Shown: positions 46,486 to 58,842, numbered from the stretch's first letter. The stretch is 64,000 nt of DNA from Rhizopus sp. PT2906 (GCA_025529335.1 JAMYHX010000142.1:1-64000), one strand, 5' to 3'. Numbers and translations: made by a program. Notes: generated by a model not told the origin, from the letters alone.

Positions 46486-47393
46486 ATGGCACCCACATTT
46501 CATAAAAGCAAAATGCCACATAAACGTGGTCCAACCCCTGGATCAGTGCTTCCTAAAGCGATGAAAGAGGAAGTCGATGCTGCAGGTTAGTTTATGATTA
46601 CAACATCTTAATAAAAACTAATATATTCTGTTTAGAAAAGGACGATCGTAAATTTGGAAAGAAGTTTGTCAACAAAATTGCCAATCGTAAGGAGCTAAGA
46701 AAACAGAAGCGCGCAGAGAAAGGTAAAAGAAAGGCTATCCATCAACAAACAAGAGATCAACAAAACAAAAAGAGATTACTTTCTGAAAAACAACCTCAAC
46801 CTAACAAACGTCAAAAAAAGGAAGATCTGCCCAAAGATCAATCCAAAGATCAACCCAAGAAGCAAGTGACCAATTCTGAGGAAGCTGAAAAACGTTTATC
46901 GAAAAAGAACCCAGCACTTTATAAAATGCTGGCCGCGGACAACCTGGTAGGCAAGAATAGTACCACCGATGAAGACTTTGAAGAAGATGACAAGGAGATT
47001 GCTTATTGGGAAAAGAAGTTGGGATTAAATAAAAAGAAGAAAAAGAAGCTCGGAAAGGAGTTTGAGAATGACGGTCTACTGGATGTTTTGGGTAATGTTG
47101 ACAACGTCAATAATGAGATGGATGATATAGAATATTTGAAACAAAAGCGATCAAAACAAGCTCAATTGAAGGAGCAAAAAAGCCTGGAAGAGAATGCTGA
47201 AAGAGCAGTAGATCAGTTATTTGAAGATTTTCCAAGTGATGAGGATGATGATGATATGGATGCAAGTGTTGACGAAGACATGTCAGATATACTTAATGAT
47301 GAACAAGAAAGTGGTGAAGAGGAAGAAGTATCAGATGCCCTTGAGGACGAGCAAGATGATGATGATGATGATGATGAAGAAGAAGAAGAAGAA

Positions 47394-47425
<32 letters not shown>

Positions 47426-49542
47426 AGAGGAAGAAGAAGAGGAAGAAGAAGAGGAAGAAGAAGAGGAAGAAGAAGAGAATGATGAAGAGAATGATGAAGA
47501 GAATAAAAAGGAAGAACAAGTAGTAGTCAAAGAGCCACCAAAAAGCTCTGTGCTGACAAAATATGTTCCTCCTCATTTAAGAAAACCTGTATCGACCGGA
47601 AAGAGCGAACAACAATTAAGATTACAAAAACAACTTCAGGGTCAACTTAACAGATTGAGTGAGTTAAACATTGAAAGTATTCTAGTTGAAATTGAAAAGT
47701 GCTATGGAACTTATCCACGTCATGGTATGTTTATTTATGAACTATATATTAAACAATTATCTAACCTCACTTGACAGATGTTACATCAACCATTACTGAG
47801 CTTATCATCAACTCCATCTCACAAAGATCGAATTTGCTTGATTCATTCGTGATTACATATGCAACCATAGTTGCAAGTCTTTATCGTTTAGTTGGTGTTG
47901 AGTTTGGTAAATTCATAGAATGACCTATTGACAAGTTACTAACATATCTTGTAGCTGCCCATTTTGTACAAACGGTTATTGAGATGTTTGAAACGGAACA
48001 TAAAAAATATAAAAAGGCAAAGCAGCAGACGATTGATGATGAACAAGAAGGTTACAAGGAAACGAGGAACTTGTTGACATTGATACTCGAGTTATATAAC
48101 TTCCAAGTCATCTCATGTATCCTTGTTTATGATATCGTGCGTATGCTTATCAATGAACTAGACGAAGGCAATGTAGAACTCTTGCTACGAATTATTAGAA
48201 GTGAGTATCCATATTACATATGATTGACTATAATACTGATTTTTGTTTTTCGTAGCTGCTGGAGCTGAGCTTCGTAACGATGATCCTACCTCATTAAAAC
48301 ATATCATTGATGAAATACAAAAGGAAACAGCTAAACGCGACCCTTCGACTATATCGTAAGTGTTAGAAATTAATATCGAGGTTGGTTTTTGTAACTTTTT
48401 TTTTTGTTGCAGTCTGCGTCATAAGTTCATGCTTGAAACAATCGCTAATGTGAAAAATAACAAGATCAAGAATAAGCAGACAGCAGCTGGACATGGCGAT
48501 AAAGAGTTGGTGCAAAAGATGAAAAAATTCATACAAGGATTATCAAAGAAGAGATCGACTCGTAGTACAGAAGCCTTGCGTGTCAGTTTGGATGATATTC
48601 ACAACGTCCATACAAAGGGTAAATGGTGGTTAGTTGGTGCCTCGTGGAAAGATAATTTGGTGGGTACAGAAAGTAAATACAAGACGACAAATGTGCCTGA
48701 AGACCTAAAGAAGGATCAATCAATGCAAGAGGCTCTTTTGAAGCTTGCGAGAAAACAGGGAATGAATACAGATATACGTAGAACTATATTTATAACAATT
48801 ATGAGTGCAGAGGTTTGAGCAAAACATAGGCTTTTATTAAAACAAGATAGACTAACGAAGCGAAATGATATAGGATTATTTGGATGCATTTGAGAAACTG
48901 ATGAAACTAGGCTTAAATGAAGTCCAACAAAGAGAAATCTGTCGTGTTATGCTTCAGTGCACAGGAAATGTAAGGGAATGTGACTATGAATATCCTTTAT
49001 CTAACGAATGATTATAGGAAAAAACATTTAATCCATACTACATGCTTGTTAGTAGAAGATTATGTGAAATAGACCATTCCTTCAAAGTGACCTTCCAATA
49101 CTGTCTATGGGATTTCCTTAGAGAGTGTGGTGAAAGCGAAGTGGGTGGTCTAGAACGAAGTGCGAGTGAAAGCTTTTCTGGAAGCAAAGAAGTCAGATTA
49201 AGCAAGATTGTGAACATGGCCAAGTTTTATGCTTCATTGATAACTGAAGGTGCTCTTACACTTGCTGTCTTGAAGAGTATCAACTTTATGAATTTACAAA
49301 AGAATGGTCGCATATTCCTGGAGTTACTCTTTGTAAATATATTATTACAATTACACGCTGGAGGAGCACAGGCCATTGCCAATGTATTTGGCAAGATACG
49401 AGACCAACGAATACTTGCTCAGGGCTGTATATTCTTCATTGTAGGAACTGTTACTCACTGTAAACACTCTGGACTTGAAGAGGATGATATAGAAAAAGTA
49501 CAGTGGGGTTGTAAAATAGCTAAAGAAGTATTAAATAAATGA
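46486..49542 (+). CDS. NOM1: Nucleolar MIF4G-domain protein (NOM1/SGD1)
   Basis: Eight exons give 894 residues: 46486-46585, 46636-47724, 47778-47906, 47955-48200, 48256-48355, 48413-48812, 48874-48969, 49018-49542. Sgd1/NOM1 works in 18S rRNA maturation in the nucleolus and binds eIF4A-like helicase. Support: basic N-terminus (KFGKKFVNKIANRKELRKQK), AYWEKKLGLNKKKKKK, a long Glu tract near residues 280-320, YVPPHLRK entry, MIF4G domain (QLNRLSELNIESILVEIEKC), WWLVGASWKDN linker, and MA3 domain (RRTIFITIMSAEDYLDAFEK). The MIF4G plus MA3 order is shared with CWC22 in this window, but the WWLVGASW block and nucleolar N-terminus separate them. The stop is followed by sequence repeated in inverse 820 bp away. 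Confidence 0.93.
47368..47480 (+). repeat. GAA/GAG and GAT trinucleotide tract encoding poly-Asp/Glu
   Basis: Over 30 GAA/GAG codons follow a run of GAT codons inside NOM1. The antisense reads as poly-Ser, which gives spurious long frames. Length is likely variable between strains. Confidence 0.9.
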
Positions 49543-49600
49543 TCCAAAAGCATTTAGACATTATTTCAATTTAATATATAATAATTGTGACAACAAAACA
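49529..49600 (+). repeat. Inverted repeat arm 1, spanning the NOM1 stop and 3' flank
   Basis: About 70 bp including the last NOM1 codons (AAATGATCC and on through GACATTATTTCAATTTAATA, then TTGTGACAACAAAA) recur as reverse complement at 50361-50432 with only a few differences and a short indel. Confidence 0.8.
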
Positions 49601-49621
49601 AATGGATATACAATTAAACAC

Positions 49622-49985
49622 ACGTTTTTAGATCAACATTACATGCACGAAAAAATTCATGACAGAGTGACTAATGCGACGAGCGCTACCTCGAGGTACT
49701 AAGCATGATTTCATTTTACAACTTCATACTGTCAAAGTCTCTGCCTAGCCAAAGGCTGTCCTGTGAGATATTCTTTAATGTAAAATGCACTTGAGCAACC
49801 TTGACAGCATAGGATGAAAATAGAGCAATAACAACATTTCTTTTTTATCTATTTTTTCTTGAAAAGAAACATTAACTAAGATGGTGACTTTATAAACTCA
49901 TGTGTAGCTTGACGCCATACAATGAAGAGCTTTGTTAGAGGACATCACAGATACGTGGGCGTCAGACCACGTATATACTAAAATA
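49622..49985 (-). mobile_element. MITE copy D, inverse orientation, left end decayed
   Basis: Read on the minus strand it follows copy B: TTTATAAAGTCACCATCTTA, TTTCTTTTCAAGAAAAAATA, TTTTACATTAA, GGACAGCCTTTGGCTAGGCA, GCGCTCGTCGCATTAGTCAC and the end TTTTTTCGTGCATGTAATGT. The terminal GTTTCCC is mutated and the opposite end fades out around 49985. It lies between the two arms of an inverted repeat. Confidence 0.65.
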
Positions 49986-50360
49986 ACCATGACATTTATT
50001 AATAAAACACCCAGTAAGACGTTGTTATCAATTTTTTTTTTCTTAATTATCTAATCTACATCTTCTTGATAGAGACCGTAAAACAAAGAAGAAACGAGGA
50101 GAATGGGGAACAATCAATATTACTTACTCGTGTAATGTATTCAATACTTCATATATTCGTGTTTACATGACATTTTCTGTTTCCTTCTTACTCAGTTTTC
50201 CCACTTCTTTCCTTCCTTTTCCCCCCTTGATCTCAAAAATGTTTTCAGATTCTATGCACCTTTTTTTGATTTGACTCGGGAGGGACGAAATTATATTGTT
50301 CTAATGCACCCATTGTGGTCTTTTATTTTCTTTAATAAAATATTTGTTTAATCATATACC
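49986..50360. other. Intergenic inside the inverted-repeat pair
   Basis: T-rich and C-runs (50220-50226). No gene is seen. Part of the chitinase upstream region. Confidence 0.5.
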
Positions 50361-50432
50361 CACTATTTTGTTGTCACAATTATATATTAAATTGAAATAA
50401 TGTCCAAGTGCTTCTGGATCATTTAAATACAC
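50361..50432 (-). repeat. Inverted repeat arm 2, upstream of the chitinase gene
   Basis: Reverse complement of 49529-49600. It ends about 40 bp before the chitinase ATG at 50471, so a copy of the NOM1 3' end forms part of the chitinase promoter or leader. Confidence 0.8.
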
Positions 50433-50470
50433 GTTCTTTCCTCTCCTCTTTTCTTTTTCTTTCCAGTAAA

Positions 50471-52904
50471 ATGAAAAAGTCATTGTTGATCCTTTTTCTA
50501 GTCATTGGATTATCTACTGCTTTTGATGTAAGTTGGCCCACTTTCTTTTTTTTTTTTTTTTCTCAATCTAATCTATAATCATTATTGATCTGTCAATTTC
50601 AAAGAATGCCTGTAACAATAATGTTGTTGCCTGTAAGTAATAATCGTTATAAATCTCAAGGAAATCCAAATATCTCTCTCTCTTAGATTGGGGTCAAAAT
50701 TCATTTGGTGCTGCCAATAGTCAGGATAAATCTGGTTGGCAAAAGCCATTAAGCTTCTATTGTGATGATGACTCTATAGATGTCTTTCCAATATCCTTTT
50801 TAACAACTTTCTTTGGTCCTGGAAACAGTCCTGAAATCAATCTTGCCAATGTAAGTCCCCCCCCTTTTTTTTTTAAAAAAAAAACATATAAACTAAAGAT
50901 GAAATCAAGACATGTAACAGTGTCGACAACTCTACTTTTGCTGGAACTGCTTTGGCTGACTGTACAAGCATGGCTTCTGATATCAAGTATTGTCAATCAA
51001 AAGGCAAGCTGGTAACCCTCTCTTTGGGTGGTGCGACTGGTAGTGTTGGATTTCAATCAGAAGATCAAGCCAATGCATTTGCAGAAACCATCTGGAACAT
51101 CTTTTTGGGTGGTAGTTCATCCACTCGTCCCTTTGGTGATGCTATACTAGATGGGTAAGTTATGTTTCCATCTTTTTTAATAAGCAAAGAGAGAGAGAAA
51201 ACAAGAAATGTTTACTATTTGTTTATAGTATTGACCTTGATATCGAAGGAGGCGGATCGAATTGTAAGATTCTAGAAATGTAACAAAATTCTTGTTAAAT
51301 TGACAACAAATTAGATTATGTACCTTTTCTTCAAAAATTAAGTTCATACTTTGATGATTCAAAAAAGTATTACATTACTGCTGCTCCCCAATGTGTCTTT
51401 CCTGATGCTAATCTTCAAAATACCTTGAACGCCTTCCCATTTGACGCTGTTTATGTTCAATTCTGTAAAATAATAATAGTAATAATAATCAATAGTTTGG
51501 TTATTAACTACAATTAATAGATAATAATCCATGTGGCCTTCAATACTTTGATAGCAACCAGTGGAACTTTGGTGTCTGGGATGACTGGGCTCGTCATTCC
51601 TCTCCTAATCCCAAGGTTAAGGTTTACATCGGCGCACCTGCTAGTCCATCTGCTGCTGGCAGTGGTTATGTCGGTCCTGATACCTTACTTAAAATTGCAG
51701 CGACAACAAAAGAATCATTTCCTAGCTTTGGTGGGGTCATGTTCTGGGGTAAGGTTATAACAAAGAGATTGGCATGTTCATAAAGCGTTTCTTCTATATA
51801 CAGATGCATCGCAAGCTTATGCTAATAATAACCTTGCTGCTACTATAAAAAATGGATTATCTAGTGGAAAAAGCTGTGGTCAATCATTTAATCTTTCTGT
51901 ATGTACTGCGCCTCCTTATGTTGCTGGTACTAGCTACAGTCGAGGAAGTACGGTTAGTTACAAGTAAGTGCTACATGTAGAGAGAGAAAGCTTTTTTATT
52001 CTAATTGCTTACAATAACAAATAGTGGATATACTTGGATTGTAAGTTCTAAAAGGGATATTGTTTCACTTTTTATCAAACAGTAACTGTTTATGACTTAG
52101 GCTAAATGGTATGCCTCGTCTCCTCCATCTTCAAATCCTTATTCTGATTGGATTCCTATCAAGGCATGTATGCCAAATACAAATGGTGCAGAAACATCTC
52201 TACCAAATATGATACCTGTTAGCAGTATATCCAAATCAGCTTCCAGCTCGATACAATCTATCACATCAAGTCGTTCTGTCATGGCACCCACAGCCTCATC
52301 ATCAGCAACACGATCAGTATCCAACACTGCCTTGCCTCCTGCAGCTACTGGTTCCCCATCAACACCTTCTATATGCTCTGGTGTACCCGAGTGGTCACCC
52401 ACTATTGCTTACACTGGTGGCAACATGGTTTACTACCAAGATGCTGTTTGGAAAGCAAAATGGTGGTCTCAAAACGATACCCCTGGTGGTGTCGCAGGTG
52501 TTTGGGAGAAGGCGGATGCTTGTGGCCAGTCAAGAACTTTATCAGCTCGATCTATTATTGAAGGTATAATCTAGTAATACAGGATTCATAGAAACTTATA
52601 TGGCTTTTTTTTCTAGCTGCTGCAAGAGTTCATTGTAAGCGTGATACTACCAAATGGAATCGATTCAAGAAGTACAGTAAAGGAAATAGAGTTATTTACA
52701 AGTAAGTAGAGGATCTTTTTGTTATTATTACTGTTTATTCATTGTATATTATCAGACGCTCGGTCTATGTTGCTTCTGATTCTAATGTTGTAAGTTATAT
52801 ATACAAGTTAGTATCGCCTTACCTAATTGCCTTTATATTTATTGTAGAATGAACAACCAGGATCTACTTCTTTCTTCTGGCAAAAAGATATTACCTGCGT
52901 ATAA
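50471..52904 (+). CDS. Secreted GH18 chitinase with CBM5/12-like modules
   Basis: Thirteen exons give 573 residues: 50471-50527, 50605-50632, 50687-50850, 50910-51154, 51229-51263, 51315-51464, 51521-51748, 51804-51963, 52025-52040, 52101-52563, 52617-52701, 52756-52789, 52848-52904. A signal peptide (MKKSLLILFLVIGLSTAFD) precedes a class III type catalytic domain: VVAYWGQNS, KLVTLSLGGATGSVGF, active motif DGIDLDIEGG (D-x-x-D-x-D-x-E complete), YYITAAPQCVFPD, FGGVMFWDASQ. Three tryptophan-rich C-terminal modules follow: WIAKWYAS, then AVWKAKWWSQNDTP...GVWEKADAC, then a third ending SFFWQKDITC, split by a Ser/Thr linker. They resemble chitin-binding CBM5/12. Role: cell-wall chitin turnover. 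Exon 9 is only 16 nt. Confidence 0.92.
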
Positions 52905-53151
52905 GAAAGTTTAAAATGGTTACATATTCACTTTGATACCATGCTCGCTGTTGCTATTTAATTTATTGATTTTTAGACATATATTTATACATTCATATCA
53001 ATTTCGTATATAGAAAGAAAATAATAAAAAAAAAAGAGGGGTACTTTATTGCATTTACAGTAAATGATTATGTGGTATCAGCTAAACAAATTATTATATG
53101 CTATGAATGTATCGATTCCGGTTTAAATTAAATGTGATGCTGTGTATATGA

Positions 53152-54523
53152 TTATTGTTCAATTGTTCCAAACATATTGTTGCTTGATTCTGCAGGTGTA
53201 GCTTTACGTACACCAGCAAAGCCTCTTCTGTCACCCTTTCTCATCATGATCTTCCAATTTGCCTTTAAATTATTTAATACTCTCTCAATCTCTTCGTTGT
53301 GATCAGGAGCAGACGCTAAGAGAGACGTCATTTGTAGCATCTTGGCAGCTGTTGCAGCAGGATTTTGCGAAGAACCAAAGTCGGTAAACAACTTATTGAA
53401 GACATCTATAAACACGATGATTAGAAAAATACTGAGGAAGAATACTTGTTACCTTCTAACCGCTTTGTCTGCAGCAAGATAACATTGTCTCTAAAGCTCC
53501 TCAATGCCATATTTCTCACATTCCATGCCTCAGCTTCATCAGCAGATCGGTATATTATGTCTGTACGTAAAGGTAAAAATACAGCTTCAAAATAAGGTAG
53601 AGCATAAGTGAAGAAGAAGGACCACTGTTCGACCAGTCTATCCAGTAGTTTTTCATCTGTTACACCAAACATTTTGGAATTCAATGTAAACATGCCATCT
53701 CTCAATAATGCTTCAATGTCATGATAAAACTGAGGTGAAATAGGATCGGTTAAGCAGCGTCTATAGATGTATTAGAGCAAGAAAAAAAAAAAAAAAAGGC
53801 AAGGTTCAGTTACCTTAATAATTCATTCAAGTCTTCAATTGCTCCTTGTGGGCCTTCGCCGTTAAACAAAGGTAAGACACGGACACAAAGTGTCTGCCAA
53901 GCGTCTTCTTGAGAACTAGTGAAGAGTCCACTGTTGCTATTGACATTGTTTGCACTATTCAAATATATACTGGATTGCATCATGCTCATACTACTGAAGC
54001 TGTTCTGTCTACGATAGGGTCCTCCTGGAGCAGTAGGAGGTGCTGCCATAGGCTGAAATGATATACTTCCTCCTACAATTGTATTATTGCTCACTGCATT
54101 GGAAGGAGAGAAATAAAAGTTGGAGTTATTAGATGAAGAAGGTGCAATATCCTCTCCTCTTAGATGTATAGTTGACCTTTCAACATCACGAGCAATTGAC
54201 TTTGCGTCCAGCGCATTTAATGACTTGTGTATAGACGGTGATGTTATGGGTGATGTTGGTCTTTGAACAGATTGTGACATGGATCTATCAAGACTTCCTG
54301 AGCTCGGCTGTTTACGAGCTCTAACATTGGTTCCGGGTTTTGATGTCTGACAGCTGCCTCCACTGAATGACGATTGTATAGTTGGTGTTTCTGCAGGAAA
54401 GCTAGCGTTTTGTGATGAACTGCTTTCTGCTTTATCCATAAAAAAGGATGAACTTGATGAAGGAGAAGAACATACACTTAGTTCTTCAAACGTAGCTTGT
54501 TGAGATGATGTAGGTAGAGACAT
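53152..54523 (-). CDS. HbrB/Bit61-like TORC2 subunit
   Basis: Three exons give 423 residues: 54523-53814, 53760-53453, 53405-53152. The N-terminal 215 residues are Ser-rich and disordered. The HbrB domain begins AWQTLCVRVLPLFNGEG and continues AIEDLNELLRRCLTD, LVEQWSFFFTYALPYFEAVF, LPLRTDI, with FRDNVILLQTKRLED. This is the conserved core of Bit61/Bit2 (yeast), HbrB (Aspergillus) and PRR5/Protor (animals), which bind TORC2 at the plasma membrane and affect polarity. ATG at 54523 (MSLPTSSQQ) is used; the frame upstream is Phe-rich leader. It is divergent from the CIA30 gene across 249 bp. Confidence 0.88.
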
Positions 54524-54772
54524 TTTAAACAATAAAAAGAAAAAGAAAGAAATGATATCCAAAAATGGAAATCAATTGCCTCTCTCTGTTTCTGTTTATC
54601 TTGTGACTCAGTTTCATTTGGCTCTCCACCCCCAAGCAAAAAGGGAAGCTTTTCTTTCAACATGTTTTCAATCTTTCGTCGAACGGCAGTAGAGGTAGCG
54701 GAGTCGAGTTTAAAAGGTAGAATGAAGCATGCTGTTATTCTTGTAGTTATTTAATACCTTAAAGCTTTAAAT
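54524..54772. promoter_or_regulatory. Shared upstream region of HbrB-like and CIA30 genes
   Basis: A 249-bp head-to-head gap with both presumed core promoters. It has no clear motif beyond a CCCCCAAGC patch near 54629. Confidence 0.5.
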
Positions 54773-55506
54773 ATGGACGGCCTTAGAGGCTGGCAAAGAG
54801 AAATGCCCATGGCAGCTCTTAATTCACAAAAAGATCTCACTCAATGGGTAGTTGGCAGCGATAAAGACATTGGCGGTTTCTCAGAAGCTCACTTGGAGAT
54901 TACACCAGAAGGCACAGGGAGATTTCATGGAAACATTTCTTTGGATCTTCCTACTAATCCAGAAATTAAGCAAAGTGGATATGCTGCTATTCGTACAAAA
55001 GTAACAGTGATGTCCAATTGATGATCCATTAGCCTTATTTTTTTTTTTTTCCTATTAGCAAAAAGAGCAATCGTTATTTGGAATACCTTGTTGGGATACG
55101 ACCTTATTTCGTTATTTGGCTCTGCGAGTGAAAGGAGACAAAAGAAAATATTTTGTAAATATACAAACAGACGGTATTGTCAAGACAGATTTATTCCAAC
55201 ATCGATTATTTTTACGTACACCGGGTCAATGGGAAACAGTGATGGTAAGCAAAAATATCTTTTAATAAACTCCACAAGTAATTCGTGATATAGATTCCCT
55301 TTAAAGACTTCATTTTAACAAACAATGGCATGATTCAAGAAGAACAAATTGAGATGTTTAGAGAAAAAGTCAGAACAGTTGGTATCTCTCTCATGGACCG
55401 TCAAGAAGGTCCTTTTAGTATCGAAATCGATTGGATAAAAGCTATGAACACTGAATTCACAGAAGGTGATATGGACAGAGTACCAGACAAGGTTGAACAA
55501 TTGTAA
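54773..55506 (+). CDS. CIA30-family complex I assembly factor (NDUFAF1-like)
   Basis: Three exons give 208 residues: 54773-55000, 55059-55244, 55294-55506. The CIA30 fold is marked by DLTQWVVGSDKDIGGFSEAH, FHGNISLDLPTNPEIKQSGY, GIPCWDTTLFRYLALRVKGD, KYFVNIQTDG, and IPFKDFILTNNG near the end, with GISLMDRQEGPFSIEIDWIK. CIA30/NDUFAF1 proteins bind complex I intermediates in mitochondria. There is no obvious presequence; the start MDGLRGWQREMP may be internal to the true N-terminus or imported otherwise. Galactose-binding-like folds of this type also occur outside mitochondria, so location is inferred. Confidence 0.88.
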
Positions 55507-56205
55507 ATAATAAATAAAAATCAAACACTTTCTCCTCCCACTTGTCAAGGATTTGTTTCTTTCTTTCTTTTCTACGATGTTTTGATAAAATGATATATAG
55601 TTTCCACAGTGAGACATAAAAATATCATATTGAAAAGTGATTATTAGCGTACACGCATTATAGAGAGAGTATTTATGCTATCAGGGATTAAAGTAGTGTT
55701 TAGTATAGCATTGGATACATGTATTGATACTTGCTTCCGTAGAGTATTACCATCATCAATGACTGACCTAATCTCGTTTCTTTAAAGAAAGGGAGGATAA
55801 ATGCTTTGCAGAACACTAAAAGTAATTTAATATACATGTATAATTTTGCGTTTGTATGGCAGCAAAAAAAAAATGTTTAATATCCTTTGACCAGCTATGA
55901 CTTCCGCTTGTACAAGATGTTTAGACGCTTTAAACCCAAGGTTATAACACATGCATACGTTTTTCGTACACTTTTATAATTCCCAGAGATGATTAGGAAA
56001 TAAGTGAAATTTATTTTATAAGAATGCAAAAGAGTTATATTGAAAGACGCCTTCCTTTGTTCTTGAGTAAAAGTTACATACTTAAAAGTACCTTAAGTGA
56101 ATATGAAAGTAGTCATTTTAAAGAGCAAAAAGTCAAAGTGGGGGAGTAACAAAATGAAGCTTTTATTAGAGTAAGCAATAGTTTTATTTCCAAAGAGAGA
56201 ATGTT

Positions 56206-56285
56206 TTGAATAAGTAGATAATTTTTTCTTTTGATAGCCAAGTTAAGAGAATAAGTAGAGGCTTTTTGTTTTTGATAGCCAAGCA
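56206..56285. repeat. Two tandem copies of an about 40-bp unit
   Basis: GAATAAGTAGA...TTTTGATAGCCAAG occurs at 56211-56245 and again at 56249-56283. Confidence 0.75.
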
Positions 56286-56587
56286 GAGAGATTTCTTCTT
56301 TTTTTTTTTTTTTTCTTTCCATAAGTCCAGAAGGCCACATTATCACTAGCTTTCAAACCCAAGATGACTAGAATCATAGACTGCATGCCGGAAGACTACA
56401 AGGTGTAAACCCTCCATGAAAAAAAAAAGTACTCAAGTATTAAGACTCAAGACACAATACCCAAGGCTCAAGACCCAAAAAACAACCACGGGAAACTCAG
56501 GAAAGGGAAGCTTCAACATACGAAGAGTGCACCTAAGTACCTAGGACAAAGCTTTTTGAAATACTACGGTCAGTGCGCGCAGTAGAA

Positions 56588-56655
56588 ACATTGAAACCTT
56601 GAAAGATTGGGGACATTGGGGGTATTGGGACATTGGAACATTGGAACATTGAAAG
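56588..56655. repeat. Degenerate ATTGGAAC-type tandem repeat
   Basis: CATTGAAACCTTGAAAG, GGGACATTGGGGGTATTG, GGACATTGGAACATTGGAAC follow each other with a loose 10-12 bp period. Confidence 0.7.
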
Positions 56656-57027
56656 CATCGAGCTCAGTAGTAGGGTGGGTTTACGAGCCATTCATCATCT
56701 GTAGAAGCAGAGCCATAACAATAGGAGCATCTCGGAGTGATCCAGCGTAGAGAAGCAGTGATCTGTCTGGTTAGTTTTTTTTTTTGTTTTTTATATACTT
56801 TTTCTTTTTTTTTTCCGTAGTAGAGTTTGATAAGGCTTGGCAGATAGTGGCAAAGTAGATTGGATATGTTGTTACTCCAGAGCAGTATTCATTAGCAGCA
56901 GGCATTGATAGACATGAGCAAAATTCTTTAGGGACTTTCCGACGTTGATAAACATATGACAGGCATTCACTTGCATTTTCAGGCACTGATGATCATTTTT
57001 AGGCGTTCATTGGTCTTTTCAGAGATT

Positions 57028-57130
57028 TTATAAGCATTTTATAAGCATTTGATAAGCGTTTGATAAAGCATTTGTTTGATTGTTTGATTGTTTGATTATT
57101 CCATTTTTTGATTGTTTGAGTGTATTGATA
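57028..57130. repeat. ATAAGCATTTT and TTTGATTG tandem repeats
   Basis: Four copies of a TTATAAGCATTT/TGATAAGCGTTT unit (57028-57074) run into about four copies of TTTGATTG (57068-57120). Confidence 0.8.
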
Positions 57131-58558
57131 AGCAGTACCAAGTATTTTCTTTTGAGCAATAGCAAGTAGCAGAAGTTTCTTTAAGGAGAGGTCATTATGA
57201 TAGAGTAAGATGCATCAGGAAGCATGAAATAGAGCCAGCAAAAGCGTATTTCTAAACGATGACATTAGTTATATATACTTTGAGGTCATCCAGACGCGGT
57301 TATACCTTTTCAACATAGGGAATAATAAAGGTATAGGAGAATTTTTAAAAGAGATAAAGAATAAAGAAAAAAAATTGGGGAAAAGAATGATGGTCTCTTT
57401 TATAGTTTTTGTTGACGTGAATCATGTTATTTAGGCTGAAAATAAATGACTCATTCCTTCTTTCTCCAATAACGCATGAATAAATAAATAGCTCATTCTC
57501 TATCTTATCCATATTAGAACATATCCGAGCATCCGAACGCCTTCCTCCTTTTCGTTTGCATATTTTTTTCACGGCCCCTTTTCTTTTGTAAGACCGCTTG
57601 TTTACATAAAGTTGACCTCACACACATACATACACACACATGTGTTTTTTTTTATTTTGATTGCTTCACTTTTCTCATTTCCAATACGCATTTTTCTATT
57701 TTTCTGATCGTTTTCTTTAAGAATGGATAAAAAAAATGTAAGATGAGAATTAAATGTACAAAGAAAAAGGCTGAAGGGAGACAGCAGCTAATAGTAAACA
57801 AAAAATAAGGCTTTTCTCAAAGAGCACTAGACTGCCGATTCTGTGGAACACACGCGATTGATTCCATTACAGTTGTTATTTATCAAATCAAAAGAATCCA
57901 GACATTATCATTTATTTTTTTATCGTTATGCCTTTTTAGTAACTACTGGTTGATAGCGCGATTAAAATAAAGAAAGAAAAGGAGCGAAGGAGAGAGAGTC
58001 TTTTCTGTAATAATAATATATGGATCAATACTTATTATTTAAAGAAATGGAGAGGTCTCATAAAAAATATTAAAGGATATCATTATTATTTTTGATGGAG
58101 ATATGTGTATCATATATTCTGTGTATCTGATATCTGCCAAAAAAAAAGCAACTCTAGCCTTCTTGTATTGTTTTTATTTTTATTTTTAGTGCACATGAAA
58201 CAGATAAGGTGTTTATCCTCTATTTCTTGTTGTTATATCCCTATCCTTTCCCTTGTTGCTTGTGAAATGTAAGCTAGGATTAACGACTATTGTTATTATA
58301 ATAGATTTAATGATTATGCATTCATCTTTATAGTAAAGCAAAGAGTTTTAAAAAAGAAAAAGTGAAATCTGCATAAACTATTTCAAATGGCGCTCGAAAC
58401 AGGGTGGTTGCTAAGGTACAGTGCACCATTTCCAAAAAGAGATGTAGCGTTGACTTGTCGTTTTCTCTTATAAAATTATATCATAAAAATTGCAAAAAGC
58501 CGTCTTTACTTTTTCAAATGGCCGTGTTTTCGGTTGAGTTTGAGACGCTTTTACTAGG

Positions 58559-58744
58559 TTAGACATGAAAATGCAAAATGCAAAATACGATTTGCTATTA
58601 TCTTCTTTTTATTAAAGGTCAGCGAAATACAATAAAAAATAAATTTTTCTACAAGTATACAATTGATCTTCATTAAGCGAAGGTAAGAGATGGAAAAGGA
58701 AGGGAGGGGACATCATATTTTGCATTTTGTATTTTCATGTCTAA
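58559..58744. repeat. Inverted repeat next to the tyrosine-recombinase relic
   Basis: TTAGACATGAAAATGCAAAA with ATGCAAAATACGAT at 58559-58592 is matched by its reverse complement at 58711-58744. Part of the unit occurs again directly at 58797-58816 (CAAATACAAAATATGATTTG). Confidence 0.75.
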
Positions 58745-58842
58745 CTTAGTAATTCAAGTGTCGAAACAAATTCTACTTGAATTGGTGGAGACACTCAAAT
58801 ACAAAATATGATTTGCTGATCCAGAGAAATAGTCTATTTGGT

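Larger units (their letters stand above)
55507..58556. other. Gene-poor tract with short tandem repeats
   Basis: About 3 kb with no supported gene. From 56200 to 57130 the sequence is a patchwork of short repeats, listed separately. Further on are A/T-runs and a CA repeat (57620-57640). Confidence 0.5.

Noticed and set aside
47213..47530. Long antisense poly-Ser and poly-Phe/Leu frames
   Set aside because: They are mirror images of the GAA/GAT tract inside NOM1 and have no independent support.
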